Source: Wandonia haliotis
Lineage (GTDB): Bacteria > Bacteroidota > Bacteroidia > Flavobacteriales_D > Crocinitomicaceae
Direction: 5' to 3'
Length of the DNA stretch: 64,000 nucleotides
Assembly (NCBI RefSeq): GCF_039523435.1
Contig: NZ_BAAAFH010000022.1
Coordinates: forward strand, 868,001-932,000
Shown here: positions 18,269 through 27,234 of the stretch, one piece after another
How the letters are laid out: the number at the start of each line of letters is the position of its first letter
Numbering within the stretch: the stretch's first letter is position 1
Made by a program: the position numbers and the translations under genes
The notes under the pieces: generated by a model
Databases searched by the model: none
Told to the model about the DNA's origin: nothing
Seen by the model: the letters and a program-made list of their open reading frames with translations, nothing else

Positions 18269-20386
18269 ATGAGAAGTATTCTTTCTTTATTGTTCGGCTG
18301 TTTGATGTATTCACAGCTATCAGCTACAACATCCCCCTATATTTCGGAGTTAGTAGAAAGTCCCCTTGAAATCGAAGGAGAAAAACTTCTTTATTACCAC
18401 TCCGCAACCCGCGAATTTCAGCTCTCCGAACAAACAACTCCTGAGGACATTGTTTCAGCATTTTCCCTGTACACCAAAAAGAGTCCCAATTTTGGTTTTG
18501 CGCGGGAAGACGTCTGGATCGCCTTCATTATAGAAAATCCACATACACGAAGTATTTCCGGGTATTTACAGTTTGATAACCCTATTATTGATGTTATTGA
18601 TGTGTATTACTGGGATCAGGAAGATCATAAGTTCAAGATAACAGGACAAACAGGAGATCAACGTGATTTTTCAATGCGCTCGCTCGACAGCAGGTACCCC
18701 AATGTATTTACCTCTCTCCCGGCAGAGCAGCAATCCTTCTTTTTGATACGGTTGAATAATGGCGGAGAACAGTTTCACTTCGGATTATCATTCCAAACCA
18801 GTAAAACAATACTTGAGCAGGATCATTTTCACCAGTTCTTTTTCGGGATCTATTTTGGAATACTGCTCTTCGTTCTTCTCTTCAATGTTTTTCTCTATTT
18901 TTCAATGAAAGAAAAACTATCCCTTTATTATATCGGCTATCTGTTTAGCCTGGGAATCCTTCAGCTTTCTCTCAATGGTTTCGGAAAAGAGTTTGTCTGG
19001 ACAAATTCAGGCTTCTTAGCGAATCACATCAACCCCTTATTTGCTTCAATGGGCGTGTTCTTTCTGATTCTCTTTGTCCGCTCCTTTCTTCAGCTCAAAA
19101 AGATTCTTCCGAAAATAGATCGTAGTTTTGTTATCATCAGCTACGTAGTTCTTCTTAACTCCGTGCTTTCCGTCATTCCCAATGCGCACATCTATTATTT
19201 CTCTGTTCTTGCTATTAACGTAATTACCCTGCTACTTACACTTGCTATTATCCCTGTTGCTCTATACGCCTGGAAGCAACATTTCAAGTCGGCGCGCTAT
19301 TTTACACTTGCTTTTTTAGTTCTCATTATTGCTGTAAGCGCATTTGTTCTTAAAAACTTTGGAGTTATCGAATCCAATCCCTTCTCAGATTATGGCATGC
19401 AATACGGGTCTGCTCTTGAGGTTATTCTTTTGTCCGTAGCGATTGTAGACCGCTTCAAACAGCTCAGGGAAAAGGCCATTAAACGCCTCAACGAAGTCAA
19501 TGAATTCCGAAAAAGAATTAATGAGGAACTGGAGATAAAAATCAGGGAGCGGACCCGGGAAGTTGTTCAGCAAAAGCAAAAGATAGAGGGTCAGCATGCA
19601 GAACTTGAATTCAAGAATAAAGAAATGGTCAGCAGTATTTCGTACGCAAGACGTATACAGGATGCTATACTTCCATCTTTGAAAAAACTGGACCAATCAC
19701 TTCCCGAATATGGTATTCTTTATATTCCCCGCGATATCGTTGCCGGGGACTTTTACTGGCTAAAAAATATCCGGAAGGATGATCAAAATTATATCTGCTT
19801 TGCTGTCGCTGATTGTACGGGACATGGTGTACCGGGAGCGATGATGAGTGTTTTATGCCACAATGCTCTGAACAGTGCTCTTGACGAAGTAGATCAGGTT
19901 ACTCCCGGAAAAATCCTGGATAAGGTCGATGAATTATTAAAAGAAGATTTGTCTGGAACTGAGAACCAAATCCGCGACGGGATGGATATCAGTCTTATTT
20001 GTTGGAATACTACCACACAGGAAGTATTCTGGGCCGGGGCAAATAATGCACTTTGGATTTTTTCAGAACATAAAGATACCATTCGGGAGGTTGCTCCCGA
20101 CAAACAGGCAATCGGTTGGGGTGAAAATAAAACGCCGTTTACCTCACATGCCGTTTCTCTTTTACCCGGAGACACGCTTGTATTGTATACAGATGGTTTT
20201 GCAGATCAGTTCGGAGGGGAAAAAGGAAAGAAATACAAAAGCCGAAATCTCAAAAACTATATATTGAATCTTCAATCGTCTGCCCTCCCTCAACTGACAG
20301 ATCAGTTATCCGAAGAATTTAGTGAATGGAAACAACAGGAAGAGCAGGTTGATGACGTATGTATTATGACTGTCAGGCTTTTTTAA
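18269..20386 (+). CDS. 7TM-DISM receptor with SpoIIE (PP2C-like) phosphatase domain
   Basis: 705 residues. Signal peptide 1-19, extracellular 7TMR-DISM domain (about 40-180, with FGFAREDVWIAFIIENP and LQFDNPIIDVIDVYYW), seven membrane helices (about 185-395), a coiled coil (405-460, EELEIKIRERTREVVQQKQK), and a SpoIIE/PP2C-like serine phosphatase domain to the end with DIVAGDFYWL, VADCTGHGVPGAMMS, MDISLICWN and GDTLVLYTDGFADQ, which keep the metal-binding aspartates. Such receptors link an outside ligand to dephosphorylation of an anti-sigma-factor antagonist or other partner; no such partner lies nearby. Its 3' end overlaps the convergent GGGP synthase gene by 14 bases. The signal peptide needs the ATG at 18269. 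Confidence 0.9.
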   Translation: MRSILSLLFGCLMYSQLSATTSPYISELVESPLEIEGEKLLYYHSATREFQLSEQTTPEDIVSAFSLYTKKSPNFGFAREDVWIAFIIENPHTRSISGYLQFDNPIIDVIDVYYWDQEDHKFKITGQTGDQRDFSMRSLDSRYPNVFTSLPAEQQSFFLIRLNNGGEQFHFGLSFQTSKTILEQDHFHQFFFGIYFGILLFVLLFNVFLYFSMKEKLSLYYIGYLFSLGILQLSLNGFGKEFVWTNSGFLANHINPLFASMGVFFLILFVRSFLQLKKILPKIDRSFVIISYVVLLNSVLSVIPNAHIYYFSVLAINVITLLLTLAIIPVALYAWKQHFKSARYFTLAFLVLIIAVSAFVLKNFGVIESNPFSDYGMQYGSALEVILLSVAIVDRFKQLREKAIKRLNEVNEFRKRINEELEIKIRERTREVVQQKQKIEGQHAELEFKNKEMVSSISYARRIQDAILPSLKKLDQSLPEYGILYIPRDIVAGDFYWLKNIRKDDQNYICFAVADCTGHGVPGAMMSVLCHNALNSALDEVDQVTPGKILDKVDELLKEDLSGTENQIRDGMDISLICWNTTTQEVFWAGANNALWIFSEHKDTIREVAPDKQAIGWGENKTPFTSHAVSLLPGDTLVLYTDGFADQFGGEKGKKYKSRNLKNYILNLQSSALPQLTDQLSEEFSEWKQQEEQVDDVCIMTVRLF

Positions 20387-21125
20387 CTTCCCGGTTGTAG
20401 TTTCCTATATCCAAAAGGAAATCTATATTTTCTTCAATATGGTTTCCGATGACAATCAGATTAACTCCTGCTTCTTTGAATTTGTCTATCGTTTCTATTG
20501 ATTTAATCCCTCCACCAACAATAATAGGTACTTGAATTTCCTTTCTCAATTTATAGATCCAGTCAGTCGGAACTAGATTATATGCTCCGCTTCCGGCATC
20601 AAAATAAATCAACTGAAGCCCCAACATCATACCCGCTAAAACTGTATTTCGGGCAATTGAAAACTGTTCACCGGGAATAGGAGTTGTCTGACTGACATAC
20701 TGAACCGAAGTCTGTTTCCCTCCATCTACTAATACATAAGCTGTAGGAATAATCTCCAGATTCATTTCCTGCAACTCAGAAGCTGCAGCAATATGATGAC
20801 CGATTAAATAATCCGGATTACGTCCTGAAATAAGGTTTAGAAAAAACAACGCATCCGCATCATCCGAAATTTGGTGGGAAGCCCCCGGAAACAGGATTAC
20901 CGGAAGTTGCGTATGTTGTTTTAGTAAAGCGATACATTGTTTGAGATCTTTTGCAGAAACGGTACTACCTCCTACTAAAAAGTAATTTACTCCAGCAAAT
21001 TCGGCTTTTTGCGCCAGACGAACGATGATTTCTTCCTCTTTCGTTTTTTCAGGATCCACAAGAATAGCAATTTGTCCTGTTTTACCGGAAATTTCATCAA
21101 AAATCGCTCTTCGTCCTTTGTACAT
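20373..21125 (-). CDS. Geranylgeranylglyceryl phosphate synthase (group II GGGPS)
   Basis: 250 residues, a full TIM barrel. Motifs of the PcrB/GGGPS family: ILVDPEK (about 22-28) for magnesium and glycerol phosphate, FLVGGST, LFPGASHQIS, YFDAGSGA, IIVGGGI and VIGNHIEE for phosphate binding. It joins sn-glycerol-1-phosphate to a polyprenyl diphosphate, the first step of archaeal-type ether lipids; homologues in flavobacteria (group II) have that activity in vitro, but their lipid product in cells is not settled. Start ATG lies inside the 3' end of the phosphopantetheinyl transferase gene (29-base overlap), so translation is coupled. Tail overlaps the convergent phosphatase gene by 14 bases. 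Confidence 0.9.
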   Translation of the reverse strand: MYKGRRAIFDEISGKTGQIAILVDPEKTKEEEIIVRLAQKAEFAGVNYFLVGGSTVSAKDLKQCIALLKQHTQLPVILFPGASHQISDDADALFFLNLISGRNPDYLIGHHIAAASELQEMNLEIIPTAYVLVDGGKQTSVQYVSQTTPIPGEQFSIARNTVLAGMMLGLQLIYFDAGSGAYNLVPTDWIYKLRKEIQVPIIVGGGIKSIETIDKFKEAGVNLIVIGNHIEENIDFLLDIGNYNREVKKA

Positions 21126-21747
21126 CGTTTGTATTTACAGTGATAATCAGGTCTTCTCTCGTAAAAATAGCTATTTCTGTAGTATACCACTGATTATCTA
21201 CTCTAAAATTACCTTTCAGGCGATTCTCAGATAGTGGAACCAGACACAAATCTTCCGCAAAAACTACTCCTTCCCGTCCGGCCAGTTTAAATAACGCTTC
21301 TTTTGATGACCAAAGTTTAATCAGGTCGGCTGTCGAAGTGGGATCAAAGTTCGTATACTCACTTCTGTGCAAAAACTTTTCTTTTATCCGGTGCACCTTT
21401 TCCCGAACAGGTTCCAGATCAAAACCGACCGGAACATCTTCTGAGAAAGCAATTCCTGCTACATTCGGCGCATGACTGATAGAAATAGCGGGGCCTTTTT
21501 CCAGAAACGGGGCTCCATTTTCCCGGTAGGCTATCACACTATCGCTTCCGAACAACTCGTTCTTCAGCAACCGGGTAGCAATGAATTCTCTCTTTCTCTT
21601 TGGCAGCAAGAATTTACCAACCCGCTGACGTTCCGAATCTGAAAGTTGTGCGATGTAGCCATCTATTTCAAAATCATCGAAAAACAGCAATTCAATCCTC
21701 ACCGTTTCGTTGACATTGATCGATTCTCTTTTAAAATCGTACACCAT
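21097..21747 (-). CDS. 4'-phosphopantetheinyl transferase (Sfp-like)
   Basis: 216 residues. The superfamily motifs are present: P1-type ENGAPFLEKGPAISISHA, P2 VGFDLEP with the magnesium Asp, and P3 WSSKEALFKLAG (W/F-x-x-K-E-x-x-x-K). It transfers the phosphopantetheine arm of CoA to a carrier-protein serine; at 216 residues it is of the Sfp group rather than the shorter AcpS, yet in Bacteroidota it may be the only enzyme for acyl carrier protein. Placed between the NlpE-like lipoprotein (2 bases upstream) and GGGPS (29-base overlap), which points to a lipid-related transcript. Confidence 0.9.
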   Translation of the reverse strand: MVYDFKRESINVNETVRIELLFFDDFEIDGYIAQLSDSERQRVGKFLLPKRKREFIATRLLKNELFGSDSVIAYRENGAPFLEKGPAISISHAPNVAGIAFSEDVPVGFDLEPVREKVHRIKEKFLHRSEYTNFDPTSTADLIKLWSSKEALFKLAGREGVVFAEDLCLVPLSENRLKGNFRVDNQWYTTEIAIFTREDLIITVNTNDVQRTKSDF

Positions 21748-21749
21748 TC

Positions 21750-22448
21750 TTATTTTGTTGTCTCAGCAACCCTAGGAATTTCAACTATTTCAATGATTTT
21801 CGCATGCTCCTTATTTGTCCCTTCCATATCTTCCGCTTCTACCATCTGTAGTTTCAAACGGCTTGTAAAATCCTCGCGAAGTGAATCTGGCGTGCTCAAA
21901 AAGATCTGTTCCATTTCCATATTTGTCGAATCTGCAACTACCGGATACGTTTTACCACCAAATTTCACGATATGTGCATCTGCCATATAGAAATAATGAA
22001 CGTCTGCCCAAAAAGGTTTTGAAAAGTCAACTTTTTCACCTGATTTTTCAAGTGTATAATCCAATGTTGTAGCTTCCTCCACATCAAAATCAGTTACCAT
22101 TTCAATTGCGTCCCGTTGTGCTTTATACCTGATTTCACGATCCGGAAAGGCAACTGTCACGTTTCCTTTGTCTGAATTCCATTCTCCAAAAGAAGCATAA
22201 GGAATTTCATCTTCCCCGAGATACGTTTCCAAAATTACCGCAGTTCCGTCATCCTTAAGATGAACTATCGTCTCAATCCCCTCACAATCTGCACAGGGTA
22301 ATACTTCTTTAAAAACTCCCGGAGAAACCTCTTCTACATATTCTACCTCCTCATTATTACTCTCTTCACTTTTTACCTCTGATTCTCCCGAACAGGAAAA
22401 CAAGAACAAAGAAGCTGCTACCACTACACCTGTTGTATAAAATTTCAT
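21750..22448 (-). CDS. NlpE-like lipoprotein
   Basis: 232 residues from ATG 22448 (a GTG sits directly before it). Signal peptide with lipobox LFSC (Cys about 19), an acidic linker, then an NlpE N-terminal-like barrel: SPGVFKEVLPCADCEGIETIVHL, with the family CxxC, and ETYLGEDE. The second half (about 120-232) includes a strand-rich region beginning with VDFSKPFWADVHYF. In other bacteria NlpE signals outer-membrane or adhesion stress through Cpx; whether this one signals is unknown. It lies 2 bases before the phosphopantetheinyl transferase gene, so is its likely first operon member. Confidence 0.82.
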   Translation of the reverse strand: MKFYTTGVVVAASLFLFSCSGESEVKSEESNNEEVEYVEEVSPGVFKEVLPCADCEGIETIVHLKDDGTAVILETYLGEDEIPYASFGEWNSDKGNVTVAFPDREIRYKAQRDAIEMVTDFDVEEATTLDYTLEKSGEKVDFSKPFWADVHYFYMADAHIVKFGGKTYPVVADSTNMEMEQIFLSTPDSLREDFTSRLKLQMVEAEDMEGTNKEHAKIIEIVEIPRVAETTK

Positions 22449-22509
22449 CACGATCCTTTTTGCTAAGATACAAAACTCCCCAATCTTCCGGTTAAGACTG
22501 AATTAAGTT

Positions 22510-23994
22510 TTAATAATTTCGGGGATCGTTCCACAATTCGGTTCTAAGTCCCAAAAAACCTCCCAGGTAACTTCTTAATTTTCCCCCATGAGATTTACCC
22601 AGATACTCAACAGTAACAAAAGCCCTCATTCTCCACTTCGGAACAACCATATAGCCAGTCGTCAATTGCACTTTTGTCCAGTTATACTTATCTCCGTTCC
22701 CAATATAAAAACCATATTCTCCGGGTCGGTTATTGTACGACTGAATGATGTCTCCTCCCCAGGAAATACTGTCAGAAAAATCACTTCCTCTCAATGCATA
22801 TACAACATCGACATTAAAGTCCCACCTCTCACCAACATATCTGAGGCGCGTATTCCATTCAGCAAAATTAGCCCCATACGGATGCGCTAATACAGTTCCC
22901 TGATGTGTAAACGATTGTCCGGTTGTCCCATGGGTATAAGTATAGGGTCTTGCAAAATTTACTTCTGTAAGATATCGCAGCCCTTTTATCCCAAATACGT
23001 TTCTTCCTTTCACCCCCAATTGCGCAGCAAACTTATTGGCCCACCAACCATTCGCCGCCATGATTTCCTTCAACAGAAAATCATCAATCATCAACTGCCC
23101 GTAAACCTGAAGTGACGGATAAATTTTCTGGCTCAACTGAATTCCTATTTGTACTTTGTCGGAAGAGCCTAAGCCATACTCCACAGGTCGGTACAGAATA
23201 AAAGGATTTAGGTACTCCCACTCAAAAGGGCGACTCTGACTACCGGCTTTACCACTGTAAATAACAGACTCAAAAAAACTAAAGTTAAATCCTTTGAACA
23301 GATTCAGGCTCAGATAGTGTGTCGCAGCATGTTTTCTAAAAAAACCTCCAGCCAGATCTCTTTCACGCAAAAGCTGGTGCAAAATTACATACTCGGCTCT
23401 CCACACTCGTAAGCGCAATGAAACAAACGGATAAGGTGTTCCATAACCATCTAATAAAAGAGAACGATCTCCCTCACCAAATTTGTTATTATCTAATCCC
23501 ACCTGAAAATTAAAGAATTTATTGGGAGAATAACTGATTCTTCCTCTAAGATCATGGTACTGATAGGTTGTAAATCCCTGATTCTGAAATCTGAAAAATG
23601 CGGTAGGATATGCGCCGCCCGAATATATAATAGCGTCTCTGTTTGCCAGCCCTCCGGCATACCCCAATTGCATATATAAGCCTTTTACCGGAGCATATTC
23701 AATACCTACCCCCACTCCCGTCCGTAGATCCAATCTGTTTTCGGTAATTCCTCCGACAAGATCAGCAACCGGAAATATAGAAAACAGGTTTGTATGTGTA
23801 TAATCGACCGTATCCTTCTTCATATCCGTCCGACGTTTTGCAATTTGCGGATAAATTGAAGTGTGACGATCAAATGATTTCCACCCGTCTGATTCCGTTG
23901 AGTCTTCAACAAAGTATGTATTCCATAGCAATCTCTCCTGACTATATGCCAATCTGAAAACCAAAACGCCTATGACAATCAATAGTATTCTCAT
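22510..23994 (-). CDS. RemB-like outer-membrane protein (second copy)
   Basis: 494 residues with signal peptide (MRILLIVIGVLVFRLAYS) and a beta-barrel pattern through the rest: repeated alternating aromatic strands and turns such as SLRLRVWRAEYV, LSLNLFKGFNFSFFE and LTTGYMVVPKWRMRAFVTVEYLG. It is paralogous to its upstream neighbour: both contain the block (N)FSxG..N..FGEG.RS.LL..Y, VYGQL.(I/L)DDF and HPYG.NF.E...RL.Y. The closest recognised group is the RemB/Wzi-like family, whose members in flavobacteria take part in gliding or capsule surface assembly. ATG overlaps the stop of the first copy (ATGA). Confidence 0.7.
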   Translation of the reverse strand: MRILLIVIGVLVFRLAYSQERLLWNTYFVEDSTESDGWKSFDRHTSIYPQIAKRRTDMKKDTVDYTHTNLFSIFPVADLVGGITENRLDLRTGVGVGIEYAPVKGLYMQLGYAGGLANRDAIIYSGGAYPTAFFRFQNQGFTTYQYHDLRGRISYSPNKFFNFQVGLDNNKFGEGDRSLLLDGYGTPYPFVSLRLRVWRAEYVILHQLLRERDLAGGFFRKHAATHYLSLNLFKGFNFSFFESVIYSGKAGSQSRPFEWEYLNPFILYRPVEYGLGSSDKVQIGIQLSQKIYPSLQVYGQLMIDDFLLKEIMAANGWWANKFAAQLGVKGRNVFGIKGLRYLTEVNFARPYTYTHGTTGQSFTHQGTVLAHPYGANFAEWNTRLRYVGERWDFNVDVVYALRGSDFSDSISWGGDIIQSYNNRPGEYGFYIGNGDKYNWTKVQLTTGYMVVPKWRMRAFVTVEYLGKSHGGKLRSYLGGFLGLRTELWNDPRNY

Positions 23995-25589
23995 CAGAAA
24001 TCAAAATATCGGTTTTCTAATTGTGTTCTCAACCCAAAACCGACATATAAAGTCTGCGAATCCGATGAGGGAAATGCTTCTTTACGGTACAGCATTGATA
24101 AAAAGATCTGTAAATTATTCATCCGGTTAAACCGGTACAATACATCTACCTGCTGCAAGAATAGGCGTCCGTTTTCGATCACAGAAGGAATAGGAGATAC
24201 AGCCAATAACCGGTCTCCCAACATCCCTGTATTTAGATTTCGTGTCGTACGATATAGATTTGTTTTGGATTCAATTGCTATCCGTTTCCATTCATACGAC
24301 AAGCGCACAATAGCCTCAGAAAAATTATTCCCTACAGGATGAACCAATGGTAAATTATTATGGGAAAAGTTCAACCTTCGGTTAGGATGTGTATAAAAAC
24401 CTTCAGGAACAGTATTATACTCTACCTGAAAAAATAAATTCCGGATGCGAAAAGGTTCTGACCATCTCATACCAACCTGATAAGCCGGCGAAAACGACCT
24501 GAAATCATCTAACGCCAACTGACCATATACATGAAAGTGTGCCGGCAACTTAACCAACATATTAATCCCAATCATCGAGTTGGACCGGGTTCCTTTTGTT
24601 CCTAAAACGGCTGTATTTATAATCGGAACCGGATTATAATACAACCCGTGTACTCTTCTGATTTCAGTAGAATCACCTCTGTCCCATACGGTAGATTCAA
24701 AAAAGGAGATTGCAGCAAATTCCCAGGGTTTATAAGTAAAATAGTGTGCTGAAAAACCTTTCTTTTCATATTGTCGCTCGGTAGCATTTGACTGAATCTC
24801 CGTACGAAGCAGGTTCAGCTGTTGTCCATAGATTGCTTCTCCACTTAACTTCTTATTGATCCGGTACGAAAACCTGAGATAAGGAGCATTCGCTGAGTAG
24901 TCAGAAAGTAGTACCGAACGGTACCCCGAACCTACAAAATGTCTGTTATTACCCAGTGACACTCTTAGAAACTGGAAAGGTCGGTACGTCACTGATCCAG
25001 TAACATAGGCATAATCGAACGCATCCCCTTTAAAAGGCTTGGTTCTGGCTGCCCCGGGAACAGAACCATTCTGTTGTATATAATTTCCAGACCCCGGATA
25101 ATACTCTCCGGACTGCGTAATATAGTGCGCCTGATAATCTGCAAATCGTTGCTGATTTTCTCTGAAATCAGAGGAAAAAGAAACTTTATCTGTGATATCA
25201 CCTTTTACTTCAAATCCTCTCGTATTACAAAACAAATTAGTCGTTGTTACAGCATGCAAATCACGTCCCAATGAGAAATCTACAATAGGATTTACAGTTA
25301 TAAAATATCCATTGCCTTTGATCTCAAAAAAGTGTTCCTGAAATAACTTTCTTCCCAGCCATTTTCGCTCTTTCTTATCTTCATTCAAATGGTGGATTTG
25401 AAACGTAGTTTCTTCTGTTTCCGGAAAAAAGGAAGCTCCCGTGTAGGTATAAGCATACACCGAATCCGGTAGTATCTCATACGTTGTATGGTACAGTCTG
25501 TCTTTATAAAAATCCACCATGGGATAAAATCGCTGCTGAGCAGAAAGTGCAACGGGAAAAAGTAGTAGGATATACAGGAGGAGTTTCAC
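23994..25589 (-). CDS. RemB-like outer-membrane protein (first copy)
   Basis: 531 residues, GTG start whose first base is the last base of the cysQ stop (TAGTG). Signal peptide MKLLLYILLLFPVALSAQ, then a barrel with features shared with the downstream copy: SLGNNRHFVGSGYRSVLLSD, HFHVYGQLALDDFRSF, PLVHPVGNNFSEAIVRLSYEW and a C-terminal strand ending in Phe (ENRYFDF). RemB in Flavobacterium was found as a gliding motility protein; assignment here is by overall pattern and not by a diagnostic motif. The pair likely forms related or joint outer-membrane components. Co-transcription with deoC and cysQ is strongly implied by the overlaps. Confidence 0.7.
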   Translation of the reverse strand: MKLLLYILLLFPVALSAQQRFYPMVDFYKDRLYHTTYEILPDSVYAYTYTGASFFPETEETTFQIHHLNEDKKERKWLGRKLFQEHFFEIKGNGYFITVNPIVDFSLGRDLHAVTTTNLFCNTRGFEVKGDITDKVSFSSDFRENQQRFADYQAHYITQSGEYYPGSGNYIQQNGSVPGAARTKPFKGDAFDYAYVTGSVTYRPFQFLRVSLGNNRHFVGSGYRSVLLSDYSANAPYLRFSYRINKKLSGEAIYGQQLNLLRTEIQSNATERQYEKKGFSAHYFTYKPWEFAAISFFESTVWDRGDSTEIRRVHGLYYNPVPIINTAVLGTKGTRSNSMIGINMLVKLPAHFHVYGQLALDDFRSFSPAYQVGMRWSEPFRIRNLFFQVEYNTVPEGFYTHPNRRLNFSHNNLPLVHPVGNNFSEAIVRLSYEWKRIAIESKTNLYRTTRNLNTGMLGDRLLAVSPIPSVIENGRLFLQQVDVLYRFNRMNNLQIFLSMLYRKEAFPSSDSQTLYVGFGLRTQLENRYFDF

Positions 25590-26386
25590 TATCCGGGTAG
25601 ATTTTCAGCAACAAAAAACGGATTATACAGATTGGGTTTATTATACGTCAATGGCAAACCTGTTTCAGCATTTAGAACGGTTCCTCCAGCTGCTTCGAGT
25701 AGCGCCTGACCGGCTGCAATATCCCATTCCATAGTCGGAGCGAATCGCGGATAGCTATGCGCCTTTTGCTTAACAAGATCAATAAATTTCAGTGCGCTCC
25801 CCTTTCTCAAATACGTTAATTCACCATATTCTGATTCCAGATTATCCAGGTAGTCTGTAATCATTCCTGAATCATGACTACGGGAAGTCAATACAACTAT
25901 CGAATCTGAACTCTCACTTTCACCTTTATCAATTTCTTCAATATCCGGAGATGCATTTGTATAAAATGCCTGAAACAATCCCATTTCTTTACCTCCAAAC
26001 ATCATATAATGTTCTACCGGGGAAGCAATTAGTCCGAATACTGGTTTCTCATCTACCACAAGGGCAATGTTTATGGCAAACTCATCATTTCGATTCACAA
26101 ATTCTCTTGTTCCGTCAACCGGGTCTATCACCCAGCATTTGTGCCAGTCTTTTCTTTCTTTAAAATCCCGGTTCTTCATTTCTTCACCAATGATAGGGAT
26201 TTTTGTAGGAGCTAAAAACTCTTCGATAATCTGCGAAGATCGATAATCAGCCTCGGTAACCGGACTCCCATCCGACTTAATGATCGTATCGAAATCATTC
26301 ACATACACATCCAGAATCTCATCCGTAGCGGCAATAGCTGCACGAATGGCTGCCTGAATTTCACTATCGAATTGATTGATGGTCAT
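25589..26386 (-). CDS. cysQ: 3'(2'),5'-bisphosphate nucleotidase CysQ
   Basis: 265 residues of the inositol-monophosphatase fold. Metal sites are intact: SPVTEADYRS, PIIGEE, WVIDPVDGTREFV and MEWDIAAGQALLEAAGG. It removes the 3'-phosphate of phosphoadenosine phosphate (pAp), left over from sulfotransfer or phosphopantetheinylation and toxic to RNA-degrading enzymes. Interestingly a phosphopantetheinyl transferase, which makes pAp, is encoded 4 kb away on the same strand. ATG overlaps the deoC stop (ATGA); its stop overlaps the GTG of the first RemB-like gene. Confidence 0.92.
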   Translation of the reverse strand: MTINQFDSEIQAAIRAAIAATDEILDVYVNDFDTIIKSDGSPVTEADYRSSQIIEEFLAPTKIPIIGEEMKNRDFKERKDWHKCWVIDPVDGTREFVNRNDEFAINIALVVDEKPVFGLIASPVEHYMMFGGKEMGLFQAFYTNASPDIEEIDKGESESSDSIVVLTSRSHDSGMITDYLDNLESEYGELTYLRKGSALKFIDLVKQKAHSYPRFAPTMEWDIAAGQALLEAAGGTVLNAETGLPLTYNKPNLYNPFFVAENLPG

Positions 26387-27129
26387 GAATTGATTAATTT
26401 TAACAAATCTCCGGCTAAAGAACTTGCGCCTATACGGAACAGATCAGGAGTTAGCCAATCTTCTCCCAACTCCGCCAGTACAACATCTCTATACAAAGCC
26501 GCATCATCAAAGGTACGAATTCCTCCACTGGGTTTAAATCCTATTTTTTTTCCGGAAGCTTCAAATTCTCTTCGGATTTCCTGACACATAATCCGCGCTG
26601 CTTTAAATGTTGCTCCTATTTCACACTTTCCCGTCGAGGTTTTTATGAAATCAGCTCCTGCAGAGATCGCAAGAGCAGAAGCAGACCGGATATTTTCATC
26701 TGTTTTTAATTCCCCTGTTTCCAGTATGACTTTTAGTTTTGTTCGCCCTGAACTCTCCTTTAATAGTATGATTTCATGCTTCGCAGCTTCCATATCCCCT
26801 CCGAAGAATAACCCTCTGTTAAGGACAATATCAATATCATCTACTCCACTTTGTGCCGCTGCCTGCACTTCCGTTTGCTTCAATCCGGTGAATGTCTGAC
26901 CATGTGGAAACCCTCCGGCAACTACTGCAGTATGAATTTTCGAATTCGTAAGACGAGATACAACATGTTCACCAAAATTGGGAAAAACGCAAATTGCTGC
27001 CACAGCATTTCCCTGTGTCTCATTATCGAGTGCAAAATCAATCAGCTTGTCAACCGAATAAACAGAATCCGTAGCATTCAAAGTTGTCAGATCGATGTAG
27101 GAGAATAATTCTTTGGCCAGTAACTTCAT
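26383..27129 (-). CDS. deoC: Deoxyribose-phosphate aldolase DeoC
   Basis: 248 residues from the ATG at 27129 (a TTG lies 18 bases up). TIM-barrel aldolase with SYIDLTTLNATDS at the start, AICVFPNFGEHV, KVILETGEL, and the Schiff-base lysine in DFIKTSTGK, then GFKPSGGIRTFDDA. It splits 2-deoxyribose-5-phosphate into glyceraldehyde-3-phosphate and acetaldehyde in deoxynucleoside breakdown. First gene of a four-gene overlapping run (deoC-cysQ-two RemB-like genes). It starts 105 bases after the tonB stop, beyond the tonB terminator. Confidence 0.93.
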   Translation of the reverse strand: MKLLAKELFSYIDLTTLNATDSVYSVDKLIDFALDNETQGNAVAAICVFPNFGEHVVSRLTNSKIHTAVVAGGFPHGQTFTGLKQTEVQAAAQSGVDDIDIVLNRGLFFGGDMEAAKHEIILLKESSGRTKLKVILETGELKTDENIRSASALAISAGADFIKTSTGKCEIGATFKAARIMCQEIRREFEASGKKIGFKPSGGIRTFDDAALYRDVVLAELGEDWLTPDLFRIGASSLAGDLLKLINS

Positions 27130-27192
27130 GGAGTAAAATTTACTCAAAAATGCGAAAATAGATTGTAAATATCAAAGAAAACTTACCGCATA

Positions 27193-27225
27193 TAAACAAA
27201 AATCCCCTCGTCTAAACGAGGGGAT
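27193..27225 (-). terminator. Terminator of the gcvH-vanZ-tonB transcript
   Basis: Perfect 10-bp stem ATCCCCTCGT (27202-27211) / ACGAGGGGAT (27216-27225), 4-base loop, T run on the minus strand (27201-27197). Ten bases after the tonB stop. Confidence 0.88.
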
Positions 27226-27234
27226 ATCAATTTC

